From contig CAVZPD010000030.1 in NCBI GenBank assembly GCA_963777045.1, positions 32,695 through 96,694 of the forward strand: a stretch of 64,000 nt of DNA, given 5' to 3'. Of this stretch, positions 50,840-58,575 are shown one piece after another (positions within the stretch are counted from its first letter, which is position 1; each line of letters begins with the position of its first letter). A model generated the notes under the pieces. It was given only the letters and a program-made list of their open reading frames with translations. It did no database searches and was not told where the DNA came from. This stretch comes from JAPSGM01 sp963777045. Lineage in GTDB: Bacteria; Chloroflexota; Limnocylindria; QHBO01. The position numbers and the translations under genes were made by a program.

Positions 50840-51426
50840 GCCACGTCGCCGAGCTCGAGCCAACGGGCGAGGTCTTCCGGGGTGTCCAGGTCGAAGGCGA
50901 GCCCGGGCCGATGGACCAACGTGGCCGGCAGTCCCGCCGCCGCGGCGGCGGCGAGGTGCGCCGCGCACGAGCCGGCGCCGAAGCGGAAGGGCACCGCCCC
51001 CGCCGGCCGCTGCGCCAGCCCGTTCGTCCCGGTTCCCGCCCGATCTGGAGCGATCGCGACGCCGGCGGGCAGCGGGACGGCATCGGCGAGCGCCATCACT
51101 TCCTCGACACCGAGGTTCGGCAGGTCGCCGTGCAGCACCACCAGGGCCTCGATCCCCTCCGCGACCGCCTCCGAGCGTGCCTGCTCCAGCCCGGCGTTCA
51201 GGCCCATCCCGCGCTGGTGCGAGAGCCGCGCGCCGGCCTCGAGCACCAGGGGCTGCAGGGCCACCGACGGCGAGATGACGACGACGTCGTCGCAGGCCTC
51301 GCGCGCCACCTTCAGCACGCGCACCAGCAGGGCCCGGGCGAGCTGCTCTCGCGCCGCGGGATCGAGCACCGGAGCGAGGCGCGTCTTCGCGACGTCCAGC
51401 CCCCGGTGCGGCACGATGATCCTCAC
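50836..51426 (-). CDS. cofC: Phospholactate/phosphoenolpyruvate guanylyltransferase (CofC/FbiD)
   Basis: Makes the GDP-activated precursor (lactyl or enolpyruvyl guanylate) for F420. A 196-residue nucleotidyltransferase: MRIIVPHRGLDVAKTRLAP at the start (the GTP-binding loop), VLHGDLPNL, and PLPAGVAIAPDR, with VPFRFGAGSCAAH. Eighteen bases from cofD and coupled to cofE. Which acid is used (2-phospholactate, PEP or 3-phosphoglycerate) cannot be seen in the sequence. Confidence 0.9.
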   Translation of the reverse strand: MRIIVPHRGLDVAKTRLAPVLDPAAREQLARALLVRVLKVAREACDDVVVISPSVALQPLVLEAGARLSHQRGMGLNAGLEQARSEAVAEGIEALVVLHGDLPNLGVEEVMALADAVPLPAGVAIAPDRAGTGTNGLAQRPAGAVPFRFGAGSCAAHLAAAAAAGLPATLVHRPGLAFDLDTPEDLARWLELGDVA

Positions 51427-51444
51427 GCCACGGAGGATAAGGCC

Positions 51445-52380
51445 TCAGCCGGTCGGCGTCCCGAGCGCGACAAGCGCTCGAGCCAGCCGCGCACGGTCCT
51501 CGTCCGTGCGCATCACGGTCGGCAGCACGCTGACCTCCATGCCCAGCTCGGCGATCGACGGCGCGAGGCCGGCATCGGACTCGTCGATGACGAAGCGGTC
51601 GATGAGGCCGGCGTAGAGCCGGGCCACGCCCAGTGCCGAGACTTCGTGGCCCATGGAGCCGAGCATGCGGTCGGCCGGTCCACGGATCGCCTGGCCGGCC
51701 ACGATGCCGCTGACCCCCAACCGGCGCGCGGCGGCACTGCCGATCGCCGCCCGGACGCCCGGAATGGCCAGGATGGGGCCGATGCTGACCAGCGGATTCG
51801 ACGGGCCGATGACCAGCAGGTCCGCGTCACGCAGCGCGTCCAGCGCGAGCGGGTTGGCGACGGCCTGCTCCGCTCCCTCGAAGCGCAGCGAGACGACCGC
51901 GTCCACCTGCCGCCGCTGGACGAAGTACTCCTGGAAGCCCAGCTCGCCGGCATCGGTCCCGATGCGTGTCCGGACCGGGTCGTCAGTGATCGGCAGGATC
52001 CGGGTGGCCACGCCGAGGGCGGAGGCCATCTCGGCGGTCGCGGCCGTCAGCGAGGCGCCCTCGCCCAGCAGCTGGTTACGCCTGACATGGACCGCGAGGT
52101 CGGCGTCGCCGATCCGGAACCAGGCCTCGGCGCCCAGGCGCTCCAGCATGTCGAGCGCGGTGTACGTATCGCCGGCCACGCCCCAGCCCTGCTCGCGATC
52201 GCCGAGGCCGGCCAGCGTGTACATGACGGTGTCGAGGTCCGGGCAGACCAGCAGGCCGAAGCGTTCGGTGTCGTCCGCCACGTTGACGATGACCGTCAGG
52301 TCGCCGGCGGCGAGCACCTGCTGGAAGCCGTGCGCCATCTTGGCTCCCCCGGTGCCGCCGGCCAGCAGGACGACCTTCAT
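51445..52380 (-). CDS. cofD: 2-phospholactate transferase (CofD)
   Basis: Transfers the activated phospho-acid to the Fo deazaflavin to yield F420-0 or its dehydro form. A 311-residue enzyme: VVLLAGGTGGAKMAHGF, VNVADDTERFGLLVCPDLDT, GWGVAGDTYTAL, and VIGPSNPLVSIGPIL. First of the three-gene F420 run. The Fo synthase (FbiC or CofG/H) is not in the window. F420-dependent enzymes at 54002 and 54939 are close neighbours. Confidence 0.93.
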   Translation of the reverse strand: MKVVLLAGGTGGAKMAHGFQQVLAAGDLTVIVNVADDTERFGLLVCPDLDTVMYTLAGLGDREQGWGVAGDTYTALDMLERLGAEAWFRIGDADLAVHVRRNQLLGEGASLTAATAEMASALGVATRILPITDDPVRTRIGTDAGELGFQEYFVQRRQVDAVVSLRFEGAEQAVANPLALDALRDADLLVIGPSNPLVSIGPILAIPGVRAAIGSAAARRLGVSGIVAGQAIRGPADRMLGSMGHEVSALGVARLYAGLIDRFVIDESDAGLAPSIAELGMEVSVLPTVMRTDEDRARLARALVALGTPTG

Positions 52381-52414
52381 GCGCGAAGAGTAGCGCGCGG
52401 CGGTTCACCGCCTG

Positions 52415-53599
52415 TCAGTCCGTCGTGATCGGAACCTCGAGCGGCGTCAGCCGCCCGCTGGGACGCAGCCAGCTCGTGAGGACGAAAAACGCACCCCCGA
52501 TGCACGCCAGCATGAGGAAGACGGGCCAGACCTCGCTCGTCGCGTCGCGAACCAGCCCAAGGGCGGTCGGACCGACCGCCGCAACCAGGTACCCCACCAG
52601 CAGCATCACGCTCGCCTTGCTGCCCGCGTCGCGGTCATCCGTCGCGTAGTCGACCGGCAGCGCCAGGATCAGCGGGAACGCCATTCCGAGGGCAGCGCCG
52701 GCCAGGGCCACCCAGCCGACGGTGAGCGCCGGGAGCAGGACCAGCCCCAGGGGCGCGATGGTGAAGGCTGCGGAGACGACGCGCAGCTGTGCCCGGCGCG
52801 TGCCGATACGGTCAGCGACGTAGCCGGTGCCGAGCACGGCCACCAGGCTCGACAGCTGGAAGACGGTGACCATGGTGCCGGCGCCGGTCGCGGACCAGCC
52901 CATCGAGACGAGCACCGCCGAGAGCCAGATGACGAGGCCCCAGTAGACGAACGACTGCAGGCCGAAGAGGAGCGCCATCAGCCACGCGATCGGATCGGCC
53001 CAGCGCAGGCGCAGGCCCTCACCGCCACGGAGGTCATGGGGATCGGTGCCGAGCAGCCGGTAGCCGATGAGGACGGCGGCCAACACCGGCGCGGAGAGCA
53101 GCAGCGTCGCTCCGCGCCATCCGCCGGACAGCTGGGAGAGGATGACGATCAGGGCCGACCCGACCGCGGCTCCGGCGACGACGCCGGTTCCGTACATGCC
53201 GGTCATGAACCCGGGATGGCCGGGAGCTCGCGCCTTGATGATCATGGCCGGGATCGAGCCCGCCATGCCCATGCCGATGCCCAGGCCCACGGTCAGCGTA
53301 ACGAGGAGGGCGACGTTTGGCGCTGCGGCACGAGCGGCCCCGAACAGGACCACCAGTGCGAGGGCCAGGCCCAGTGCCGGCCGCGGCCGAAGGCGTCCAG
53401 CCAGCCACGCACCGACCGGGGCGAAGAGGCCCAGGCAGATGATCGGGACGGTTCCCAGCAGGCCGGCCACGACCGACCCCATGCCCAGGTCCTCCTGCAT
53501 GGCGGGCAGCAGGGGGCCGACGCTGACGGCGAGCGGCCGGACGGCCAGGGCGCTGGCGAACAGGGCGAGGGCGAGCTTCGTGCGGGGGGTCACCGCCAC
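52415..53599 (-). CDS. MFS transporter (CynX/NimT-like)
   Basis: A 394-residue 12-helix major facilitator of the CynX/NimT type: LAVRPLAVSVGPLLPAMQEDLG, GLLGTVPIICLGLFAPVGAWLAGRLRPR, and VADRIGTRRAQLR in the central loop. Related proteins move cyanate, nitroimidazoles or other small molecules; the substrate here is unknown. It lies 34 bases from cofD on the same strand. Upstream of it is the repeat element B. Confidence 0.8.
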   Translation of the reverse strand: MAVTPRTKLALALFASALAVRPLAVSVGPLLPAMQEDLGMGSVVAGLLGTVPIICLGLFAPVGAWLAGRLRPRPALGLALALVVLFGAARAAAPNVALLVTLTVGLGIGMGMAGSIPAMIIKARAPGHPGFMTGMYGTGVVAGAAVGSALIVILSQLSGGWRGATLLLSAPVLAAVLIGYRLLGTDPHDLRGGEGLRLRWADPIAWLMALLFGLQSFVYWGLVIWLSAVLVSMGWSATGAGTMVTVFQLSSLVAVLGTGYVADRIGTRRAQLRVVSAAFTIAPLGLVLLPALTVGWVALAGAALGMAFPLILALPVDYATDDRDAGSKASVMLLVGYLVAAVGPTALGLVRDATSEVWPVFLMLACIGGAFFVLTSWLRPSGRLTPLEVPITTD

Positions 53600-53770
53600 A
53601 GGTTAGAAGCGAACGCCGAGGAACGCGTCGAAGAGGCCCGCTGGCCATCTTCCTGGAGCGGGCCTGCCGAAGTCACGTCGCGCCGCGGGAAGGTGAACGT
53701 GCCGAGCGCATTCGACGCGCTCTCGGAGCGATGAGGGCTACTCGCCTCTCCTCCCGTCGATGGCCCCAGC

Positions 53771-53946
53771 CGATCTATGGGCGATCATGCGCCTGGGGGT
53801 GGTCCCGGGTTGCGGCAGCGCACATCTATCGGTGCGGGCGTCGCACGAGCTGCACCCGAAGGTGTCGCGCCTGCTCAGCCTGCACCGATCTATCGCAGGA
53901 ACCGGTGCCCGAAACGGGGCTCGGGCGCATATCTGAAGATCTATCG
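53771..53946 (+). repeat. 176-bp nested inverted-repeat element, copy B (in a 402-base gap)
   Basis: The gap 53600-54001 has no credible gene. It contains this element, collinear with the minus strand of copy A at 10875-11050. CGATCTATGGGC is at 53771, TCTATCGGTGC at 53825, GCTCAGCCTGCACCGAT at 53873-53889 (17 bases identical to A), and GAAGATCTATCG at 53935-53946. The distances between these boxes (54, 48 and 62) are the same as in copy A. The flanks are unremarkable. The element stands upstream of the MFS gene start, behind the LLM oxidoreductase stop. Confidence 0.75.
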
Positions 53947-54001
53947 GTGGACGAGGGCACGCGCCGGCCCGGGCAGGGCCGGTCGCGCCCGATGGCTGGC
54001 G

Positions 54002-54946
54002 CTACTTTCCCTCCAGCATCGGCCTGACCTCGCGGGCGAGGCGCTCCAGCGACTCGGCGTCGTACGGCGCCGGGAAGCCCATGATGAAGTGCCGGAACCC
54101 GATCCCCAGGAAAGGCCGCAGCTTCTCCGCGACCTGCTCCGGGGTGCCGACTGGCTGATCGGTCCAGAGCCGGCCGTTCCCGTTGTGCGCGAAGGTCTCC
54201 TCCAGGACCCGCTGCGCCTCGCGAGGGTCGTCGCGGATGATGCAGACGCCCATGCCCACCGTCCGCTCGATCTCCGACTCGTCGCGGCCGACCTCTTCGC
54301 AATGCCGGCGCAGCACCTCGTCCTTGCGCTTCACGTTGTCCAGACCGCCGCCCACGTTCATGGCGTCCGCGTACTGCGCGACGATGCGCAGCGTCTTGCG
54401 TTCCCCTCCCCCGCCGATGAGGATCGGCAATCGCTGCTGGACCGGCGGCGGATCGTTGCGAACCGCGTGCGCGGCGTAGAACTCCGACCCCGACGGCTCC
54501 TCGCCGTGGAGCATGCCCCGCATGATGCGCACCGCCTCTTCCAGCCAGCGCAGCCGCTCGCCTGGGGAGGATCCGAACTCGATGCCGTAGGCACGGTGCT
54601 CGGTCTCGAACCACGCCCCGCCGATGCCCAGCACCGCACGGCCGCCGGAGATGTGGTCGAGCGTCGTCGCCATCTTGGCCACCAGCGCCGGGTTCCGGAA
54701 CGTGTTCGCGCCGACCATCAGGCCCAGCTGCGCGTTCGTGGTCGCCTCCGCCCAGGCGGCAAGCGTCAGCCAGCCCTCGAGGATCGGCCCGTCGTCCGAG
54801 CCGACGATCGGGTAGAGGTGGTCCCAGGTCCAGACGTCGTCGTAGCCGAGCTGGTCGGCGCGGATGCCGGCGTCGCGCAGCGCCTTCCACGACGTGTACT
54901 GGTTCCAGGCGAGGACGCCCAGCTTGATCTCGGCGGGACTACTCAT
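54002..54946 (-). CDS. LLM-class F420-dependent oxidoreductase
   Basis: A 314-residue luciferase-like TIM-barrel enzyme: LGVLAWNQYTSWKALRDAGIRADQLGYDDVWTWDHL, LGLMVGANTFRNPALVAKMATTLDHISGGRAVLGIGGAW, and LPILIGGGGERKTLRIVAQYADAMN. The features are of the F420-dependent rather than FMN branch. F420 made by the nearby cof genes is the presumed cofactor. The substrate is unknown. It overlaps the next gene by 8 bases. Confidence 0.88.
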   Translation of the reverse strand: MSSPAEIKLGVLAWNQYTSWKALRDAGIRADQLGYDDVWTWDHLYPIVGSDDGPILEGWLTLAAWAEATTNAQLGLMVGANTFRNPALVAKMATTLDHISGGRAVLGIGGAWFETEHRAYGIEFGSSPGERLRWLEEAVRIMRGMLHGEEPSGSEFYAAHAVRNDPPPVQQRLPILIGGGGERKTLRIVAQYADAMNVGGGLDNVKRKDEVLRRHCEEVGRDESEIERTVGMGVCIIRDDPREAQRVLEETFAHNGNGRLWTDQPVGTPEQVAEKLRPFLGIGFRHFIMGFPAPYDAESLERLAREVRPMLEGK

Positions 54947-55358
54947 CGTGCTTGATCACCTTCTCGACGCGCAGCCGGATGGTGACGCGCGACTGGCCGT
55001 TGAAGCGCTCGGGGTCGGATCCGTACCGACGGGCAAGCGCCTTGATGTCGGCAAGCGCGCGCTCCTCATCCGTGTCCAGCTCGACGTGGCCCTGCAGCGC
55101 GACCCAGTCGTAGACATCCTCGAAGCAGAGGCTGACGCGCGGCTCGCGCTGCAGCCATCGGTACTTCGCGCGGCGGGTCATGGTGTTCATGACGACGGTG
55201 TCGGCGTCTTCGCTATCGAGGTCGAACCACATCACCGACTGCGTGGGTGCCCCATCGGCATCGATGACGGAGAGGACGGGGTAGCGGGGCTTGGCGAGGA
55301 GCCACTCGCGGAGCTCATCGGTCAGGACGTTGGTGACGGTCAGGGCGGGATCGGTCAA
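54939..55358 (-). CDS. PPOX-class (split-barrel) F420-dependent protein
   Basis: A 139-residue split beta-barrel flavin/F420-binding protein: WLLAKPRYPVLSVIDADGAPTQSVMWFDLD and TMTRRAKYRWLQREPRVSLCFEDVYDWVALQGHVELDTDEER. It is co-transcribed with the LLM oxidoreductase. Members are F420H2-dependent reductases or biliverdin-type reductases; cofactor inferred from the context. Confidence 0.85.
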   Translation of the reverse strand: MTDPALTVTNVLTDELREWLLAKPRYPVLSVIDADGAPTQSVMWFDLDSEDADTVVMNTMTRRAKYRWLQREPRVSLCFEDVYDWVALQGHVELDTDEERALADIKALARRYGSDPERFNGQSRVTIRLRVEKVIKHDE

Positions 55359-55463
55359 GGGGCATCTCCTGGGTCGTCTGTTGGTCTTGAATCCGGTGCT
55401 GCAAACGTCGCGCCAGCGTTGGGCACATGCTAGCCCGGCGAGCGGGCAACCGGGCGGGGCGCC

Positions 55464-57080
55464 CTAGCCGGGCGCCCCTTCGGCTTCCCCCCTGGCGTTT
55501 GGTATCAGCAGGCTGAATACCAACCCGAGCAGCACGAAGCCGGTGGCCACGTGGGAAGCGGTCTGTCCGGCCTCCACGAACGAGTCGTCCACGGCGTTGC
55601 GGATGTCGGCACGCAGCGCATCGGTCAGGCGCGGGTCGGCGAGAACCTGGGACAGGGCCTGTCCGCCGGAGCCCTCGATCGCCTGGGCGATCCCGTCGAC
55701 CGCCGCTGTCGGCAGCTGCGGCACGTCCGCCAGCCGGTCGCGCGTGCCCTGCCCGAGACCGATGTAGAGCACGGTACCCAGGACGGCGATGCCAAGCGCC
55801 GTGCCGACCTGTCGCAGGGTGGTGGTGCCGCCCGAGGCGACCCCCGACCGGTCCGGCGGGATCTGCGCCAGGGCGACGTTGGTCAGCTGGGCCGTGGCCA
55901 GCCCAACCCCGATGCCGTAGACCACCAGCGCCGGGACGAGATCCCAGCCGCCGAGGTCGGGGCTGAAGACCGCTCCGATCCAGAAGATGCCGGCCGCCTC
56001 CAGGGCCATCCCCGCGGTCACCACCCACTTGGGACCGATGCGGCTGGCCAGCATCCCGGCCGACGGACCGGCGACGAAGGCGCCGGCCGCCAGGCCGAGC
56101 AGCACGAGTCCCGTGTCGAACGCGGAGTAGCCGAGCACGCCCTGCAGGAAGAGCGGGACCACGAAGAGCAGCCCGAACTCGCCGAGCGATACGATCGTCA
56201 CCGCCAGGTTGCCCCAGCGGAAGCCGGGATAGCTGAACAGGCTGAACTGGAACGCGCCGCTCATGTCGCCGCTGCGCTCCTTGCGGATCTCGTACACGAC
56301 GAAGACGGCCAGCGAGGCGGCCGCCAGCGCGAACGCGACCGGTACCACGCTGACGGGCCAGCCCTGTGGCCACGTGAGGCCCAGGACGCTGAATGCCTCC
56401 GACTGCCCCCACCAGCCGTACTTGTAGCCCTCGATCAGTCCGAAGACGAGTGCCGCGAAGCCGATGGTGGAGAGCACCGCACCGGGGATGTCGAAGCGCC
56501 GCTGCGCGTGCTCGTCGCGCGACTCGGCGAGGAAGATCAGCGTCCCGATGAACGCGATGGCCGCCACCGGCAGGTTGATCAGGAAGGCCCAGCGCCACGA
56601 AGCGTTGGTCGTCAGCCAGCCGCCGATGAGCGGGCCCAGTGCCGCCATGCCGCCGATCACCGAGCCCCAGATGCCGAAGGCGATCCCCCGCTCCCTGCCG
56701 CGGAACTCCGAGGTGACCAGCGAGAGCGTCGCCGGCAGGATCGAGGCGCCACCGATGCCCTGCAGCAGCCGGGCGACGATCAGCAGGCCACCGGTGGGGG
56801 CCAGGCCGGCGAAGAGCGATGCACCGGCGAAGACGACCAGGCCGCCCAGGAAGACCTTGCGCCGTCCCAGCAGGTCGCCCAGCCTGCCGAGCGTCACCAG
56901 CAGCGCGGCGAAGACCAGGCTGTAGACGGTGTTGACCCATTCGGCGGCAGTGAAGTCGATCCCCAGGTCCTCGATGATCACCGGGATCGCGACGTTCACG
57001 ATCGAGACGTCGACGATGATCATCGAGACGCCTAGGCTGAGCATGCCCAGGCCGATCCAGCGGTTGCGGTTTCCTGACAC
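55464..57080 (-). CDS. DHA2-family MFS drug efflux transporter (14 TM)
   Basis: A 538-residue EmrB/QacA-type pump: IGLGMLSLGVSMIIVDVSIVNVAIPVI, WVNTVYSLVFAALLVTLGRLGDLLGRRKVFLGG (A-motif), LIVARLLQGIGGASILPATLSLV (C-motif), and fourteen hydrophobic segments. It exports small lipophilic compounds by proton antiport. The GTG start at 57080 has AAGGAAGG about 5 bases upstream. It is divergent from the cinA-like gene (79 bases). No regulator gene is adjacent. Confidence 0.9.
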   Translation of the reverse strand: MSGNRNRWIGLGMLSLGVSMIIVDVSIVNVAIPVIIEDLGIDFTAAEWVNTVYSLVFAALLVTLGRLGDLLGRRKVFLGGLVVFAGASLFAGLAPTGGLLIVARLLQGIGGASILPATLSLVTSEFRGRERGIAFGIWGSVIGGMAALGPLIGGWLTTNASWRWAFLINLPVAAIAFIGTLIFLAESRDEHAQRRFDIPGAVLSTIGFAALVFGLIEGYKYGWWGQSEAFSVLGLTWPQGWPVSVVPVAFALAAASLAVFVVYEIRKERSGDMSGAFQFSLFSYPGFRWGNLAVTIVSLGEFGLLFVVPLFLQGVLGYSAFDTGLVLLGLAAGAFVAGPSAGMLASRIGPKWVVTAGMALEAAGIFWIGAVFSPDLGGWDLVPALVVYGIGVGLATAQLTNVALAQIPPDRSGVASGGTTTLRQVGTALGIAVLGTVLYIGLGQGTRDRLADVPQLPTAAVDGIAQAIEGSGGQALSQVLADPRLTDALRADIRNAVDDSFVEAGQTASHVATGFVLLGLVFSLLIPNARGEAEGAPG

Positions 57081-57159
57081 GGACCTTCCTTTCTCTCTGC
57101 CGACGATGGTACGAGCCTTGTCGGTCGGCCGATGAACCGGTGCTCGCTAGACTCGTGCC

Positions 57160-58305
57160 GTGAGCCCTTCTTCCGCGGCGCCCCAGGCGCTCGTGCTCAG
57201 CATCGGCAGCGAGCTGCTGGCCGGCGAGACGGTCGACACCAACGCCACCTTCCTGGCGCGTGAGCTGGGCATCCTTGGCCTGGAGCTGATCGGTGTCCGC
57301 CAGCTGCCCGATGACCGCGGTCGGCTGGCCGATGCTTTCGGAGAGGCGCGCGCCTCGGTCGACCTGGTGCTGGCGACTGGCGGCCTGGGGCCCACGCACG
57401 ACGACGTCACGCGCGAGGCGCTCGCCGACGCCCTGGGCGAGGAGCTGGCGGACGATCCGGCGCTGGAGCAGGGGCTCCGCCAGCGGTTCTCCGCCTCCGG
57501 CGCCATGCCGGCCAGCAACCTGCGCCAGGCCCTTCGCATCCCATCGGCCCGAGCGCTGGCCAATCCCATCGGCTCGGCGCCGGGCTGGTGGGTGGACCGG
57601 CCGGATGGCGCCGTGGTGGCGCTGATGCCCGGCGTTCCATCCGAGATGCGGCGCATGTGGACGGAGCAGGTGGCGCCGCGGTGCCGGGACCGATTCACGC
57701 TGGCGCCGCTGGCCACGCGGACGGTGAAGACCTTCGGCCTCGGCGAGTCAACCGTGGCGGACCGCCTTAGCTCGCTGCTCGAGTCGCCGGGCACGGGCGT
57801 TGTCGCGGGGATCTACGCGCGCGACGACGGCGTGCACCTGCGCTTCTCGACGCGAGCCGGCGCCGAACGCCTGGATGGGCCGATGCAGACTGCCGTGTCA
57901 GCGCTCGAAGGGCACGTCTGGGGCACCGATGCGGACGATCTCGCATCGGTCGCGCTGGCCGCCCTGGGCGCCGGTGGTGCGACGACCGTCGCCTCCTGGG
58001 AGGCCGATACGGAAGGTGCCCTGCTGGCAATCCTGGCTGGCGCGGTGCGCACCGATGGCAGCGCGCGCTACGTGGGCGGGATACTGGACCTCGACGGCGA
58101 CTCCGGGCCGCCACTCGCCGATGCGGTCATTCAAGTCTCGCTCCTGCCGCAGGACGCCAACGGGCGGAGCCGCGTGCGCGTCTCGGTGAGCGGGAGCCCG
58201 TCCGTCCCGGTGACCGAACTGCGCATCCATGGCAGTGGCCCGCAACGCCTGCGCCGCGCAGCCTTCGCCGCCCTCAACCACCTCCGCGAGGCGCTCTCGC
58301 GCTAG
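57160..58305 (+). CDS. CinA-family protein with degenerate C-terminal amidohydrolase domain
   Basis: A 381-residue protein. Residues 8-170 are the MoCF/COG1058 domain (LVLSIGSELLAGETVDTNATFLARELG, LATGGLGPTHDDVTREALAD, PGVPSEMRRMW). The C-terminal half corresponds in position to the nicotinamide-nucleotide amidohydrolase domain, but the expected catalytic ESCTGG region reads EADTEG (281-286) with no serine, so the deamidase activity is doubtful. The GTG start at 57160 is the first in-frame start. Likely role is in NAD-related metabolite repair, but only the first domain looks intact. Confidence 0.82.
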   Translation: MSPSSAAPQALVLSIGSELLAGETVDTNATFLARELGILGLELIGVRQLPDDRGRLADAFGEARASVDLVLATGGLGPTHDDVTREALADALGEELADDPALEQGLRQRFSASGAMPASNLRQALRIPSARALANPIGSAPGWWVDRPDGAVVALMPGVPSEMRRMWTEQVAPRCRDRFTLAPLATRTVKTFGLGESTVADRLSSLLESPGTGVVAGIYARDDGVHLRFSTRAGAERLDGPMQTAVSALEGHVWGTDADDLASVALAALGAGGATTVASWEADTEGALLAILAGAVRTDGSARYVGGILDLDGDSGPPLADAVIQVSLLPQDANGRSRVRVSVSGSPSVPVTELRIHGSGPQRLRRAAFAALNHLREALSR

Positions 58306-58312
58306 CACCGAC

Positions 58313-58504
58313 TCAACTCCTGGGAGGGGGGACCTCCATGGTGGGTGAAGGCTTCGTGGGCTGCTCCAGCGTCGGCTGGGCCAGGCTCGGTCGAGGCGAG
58401 TCGAGACCGCCAGGCCGTGGCGAAGAGAGGTATCGGCAGCCGGCGAGCAGCGCCGCGCACGCAATCGCGAGCATGAACGCGACGATGATCATCTGCCGAC
58501 GCAT
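58313..58504 (-). CDS. Small lipoprotein
   Basis: A 63-residue precursor with the lipobox LLAGC (signal MRRQMIIVAFMLAIACAALLAGC) and a 40-residue Pro/Ser-rich mature part. No family recognised. It converges with the cinA-like gene (8-base gap) and lies behind a strong hairpin, so it may need its own promoter. Confidence 0.5.
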   Translation of the reverse strand: MRRQMIIVAFMLAIACAALLAGCRYLSSPRPGGLDSPRPSLAQPTLEQPTKPSPTMEVPPPRS

Positions 58505-58523
58505 GAGATCCCAGTATGCAGGA

Positions 58524-58554
58524 AGAGGGCCGGCGTTCCGCCGGCCCTCTTCAA
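58524..58554 (-). terminator. Long perfect hairpin after the M6 protease gene
   Basis: GAAGAGGGCCGGCG (58524-58537) and CGCCGGCCCTCTTC (58541-58554) form a 14-bp stem with a 3-base loop. It follows the stop of the protease at 58576 by 21 bases on the minus strand. The downstream bases are not T-rich, so intrinsic termination would be weak unless assisted; it may also stabilise the 3' end. Confidence 0.75.
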
Positions 58555-58575
58555 TGTCTCCGCGGGTCGCAGCGC

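Noticed and set aside
53600..54001. Small coding genes in the gap with element B
   Set aside because: The open frames across it are low-complexity and are explained by the repeat element and GC bias.
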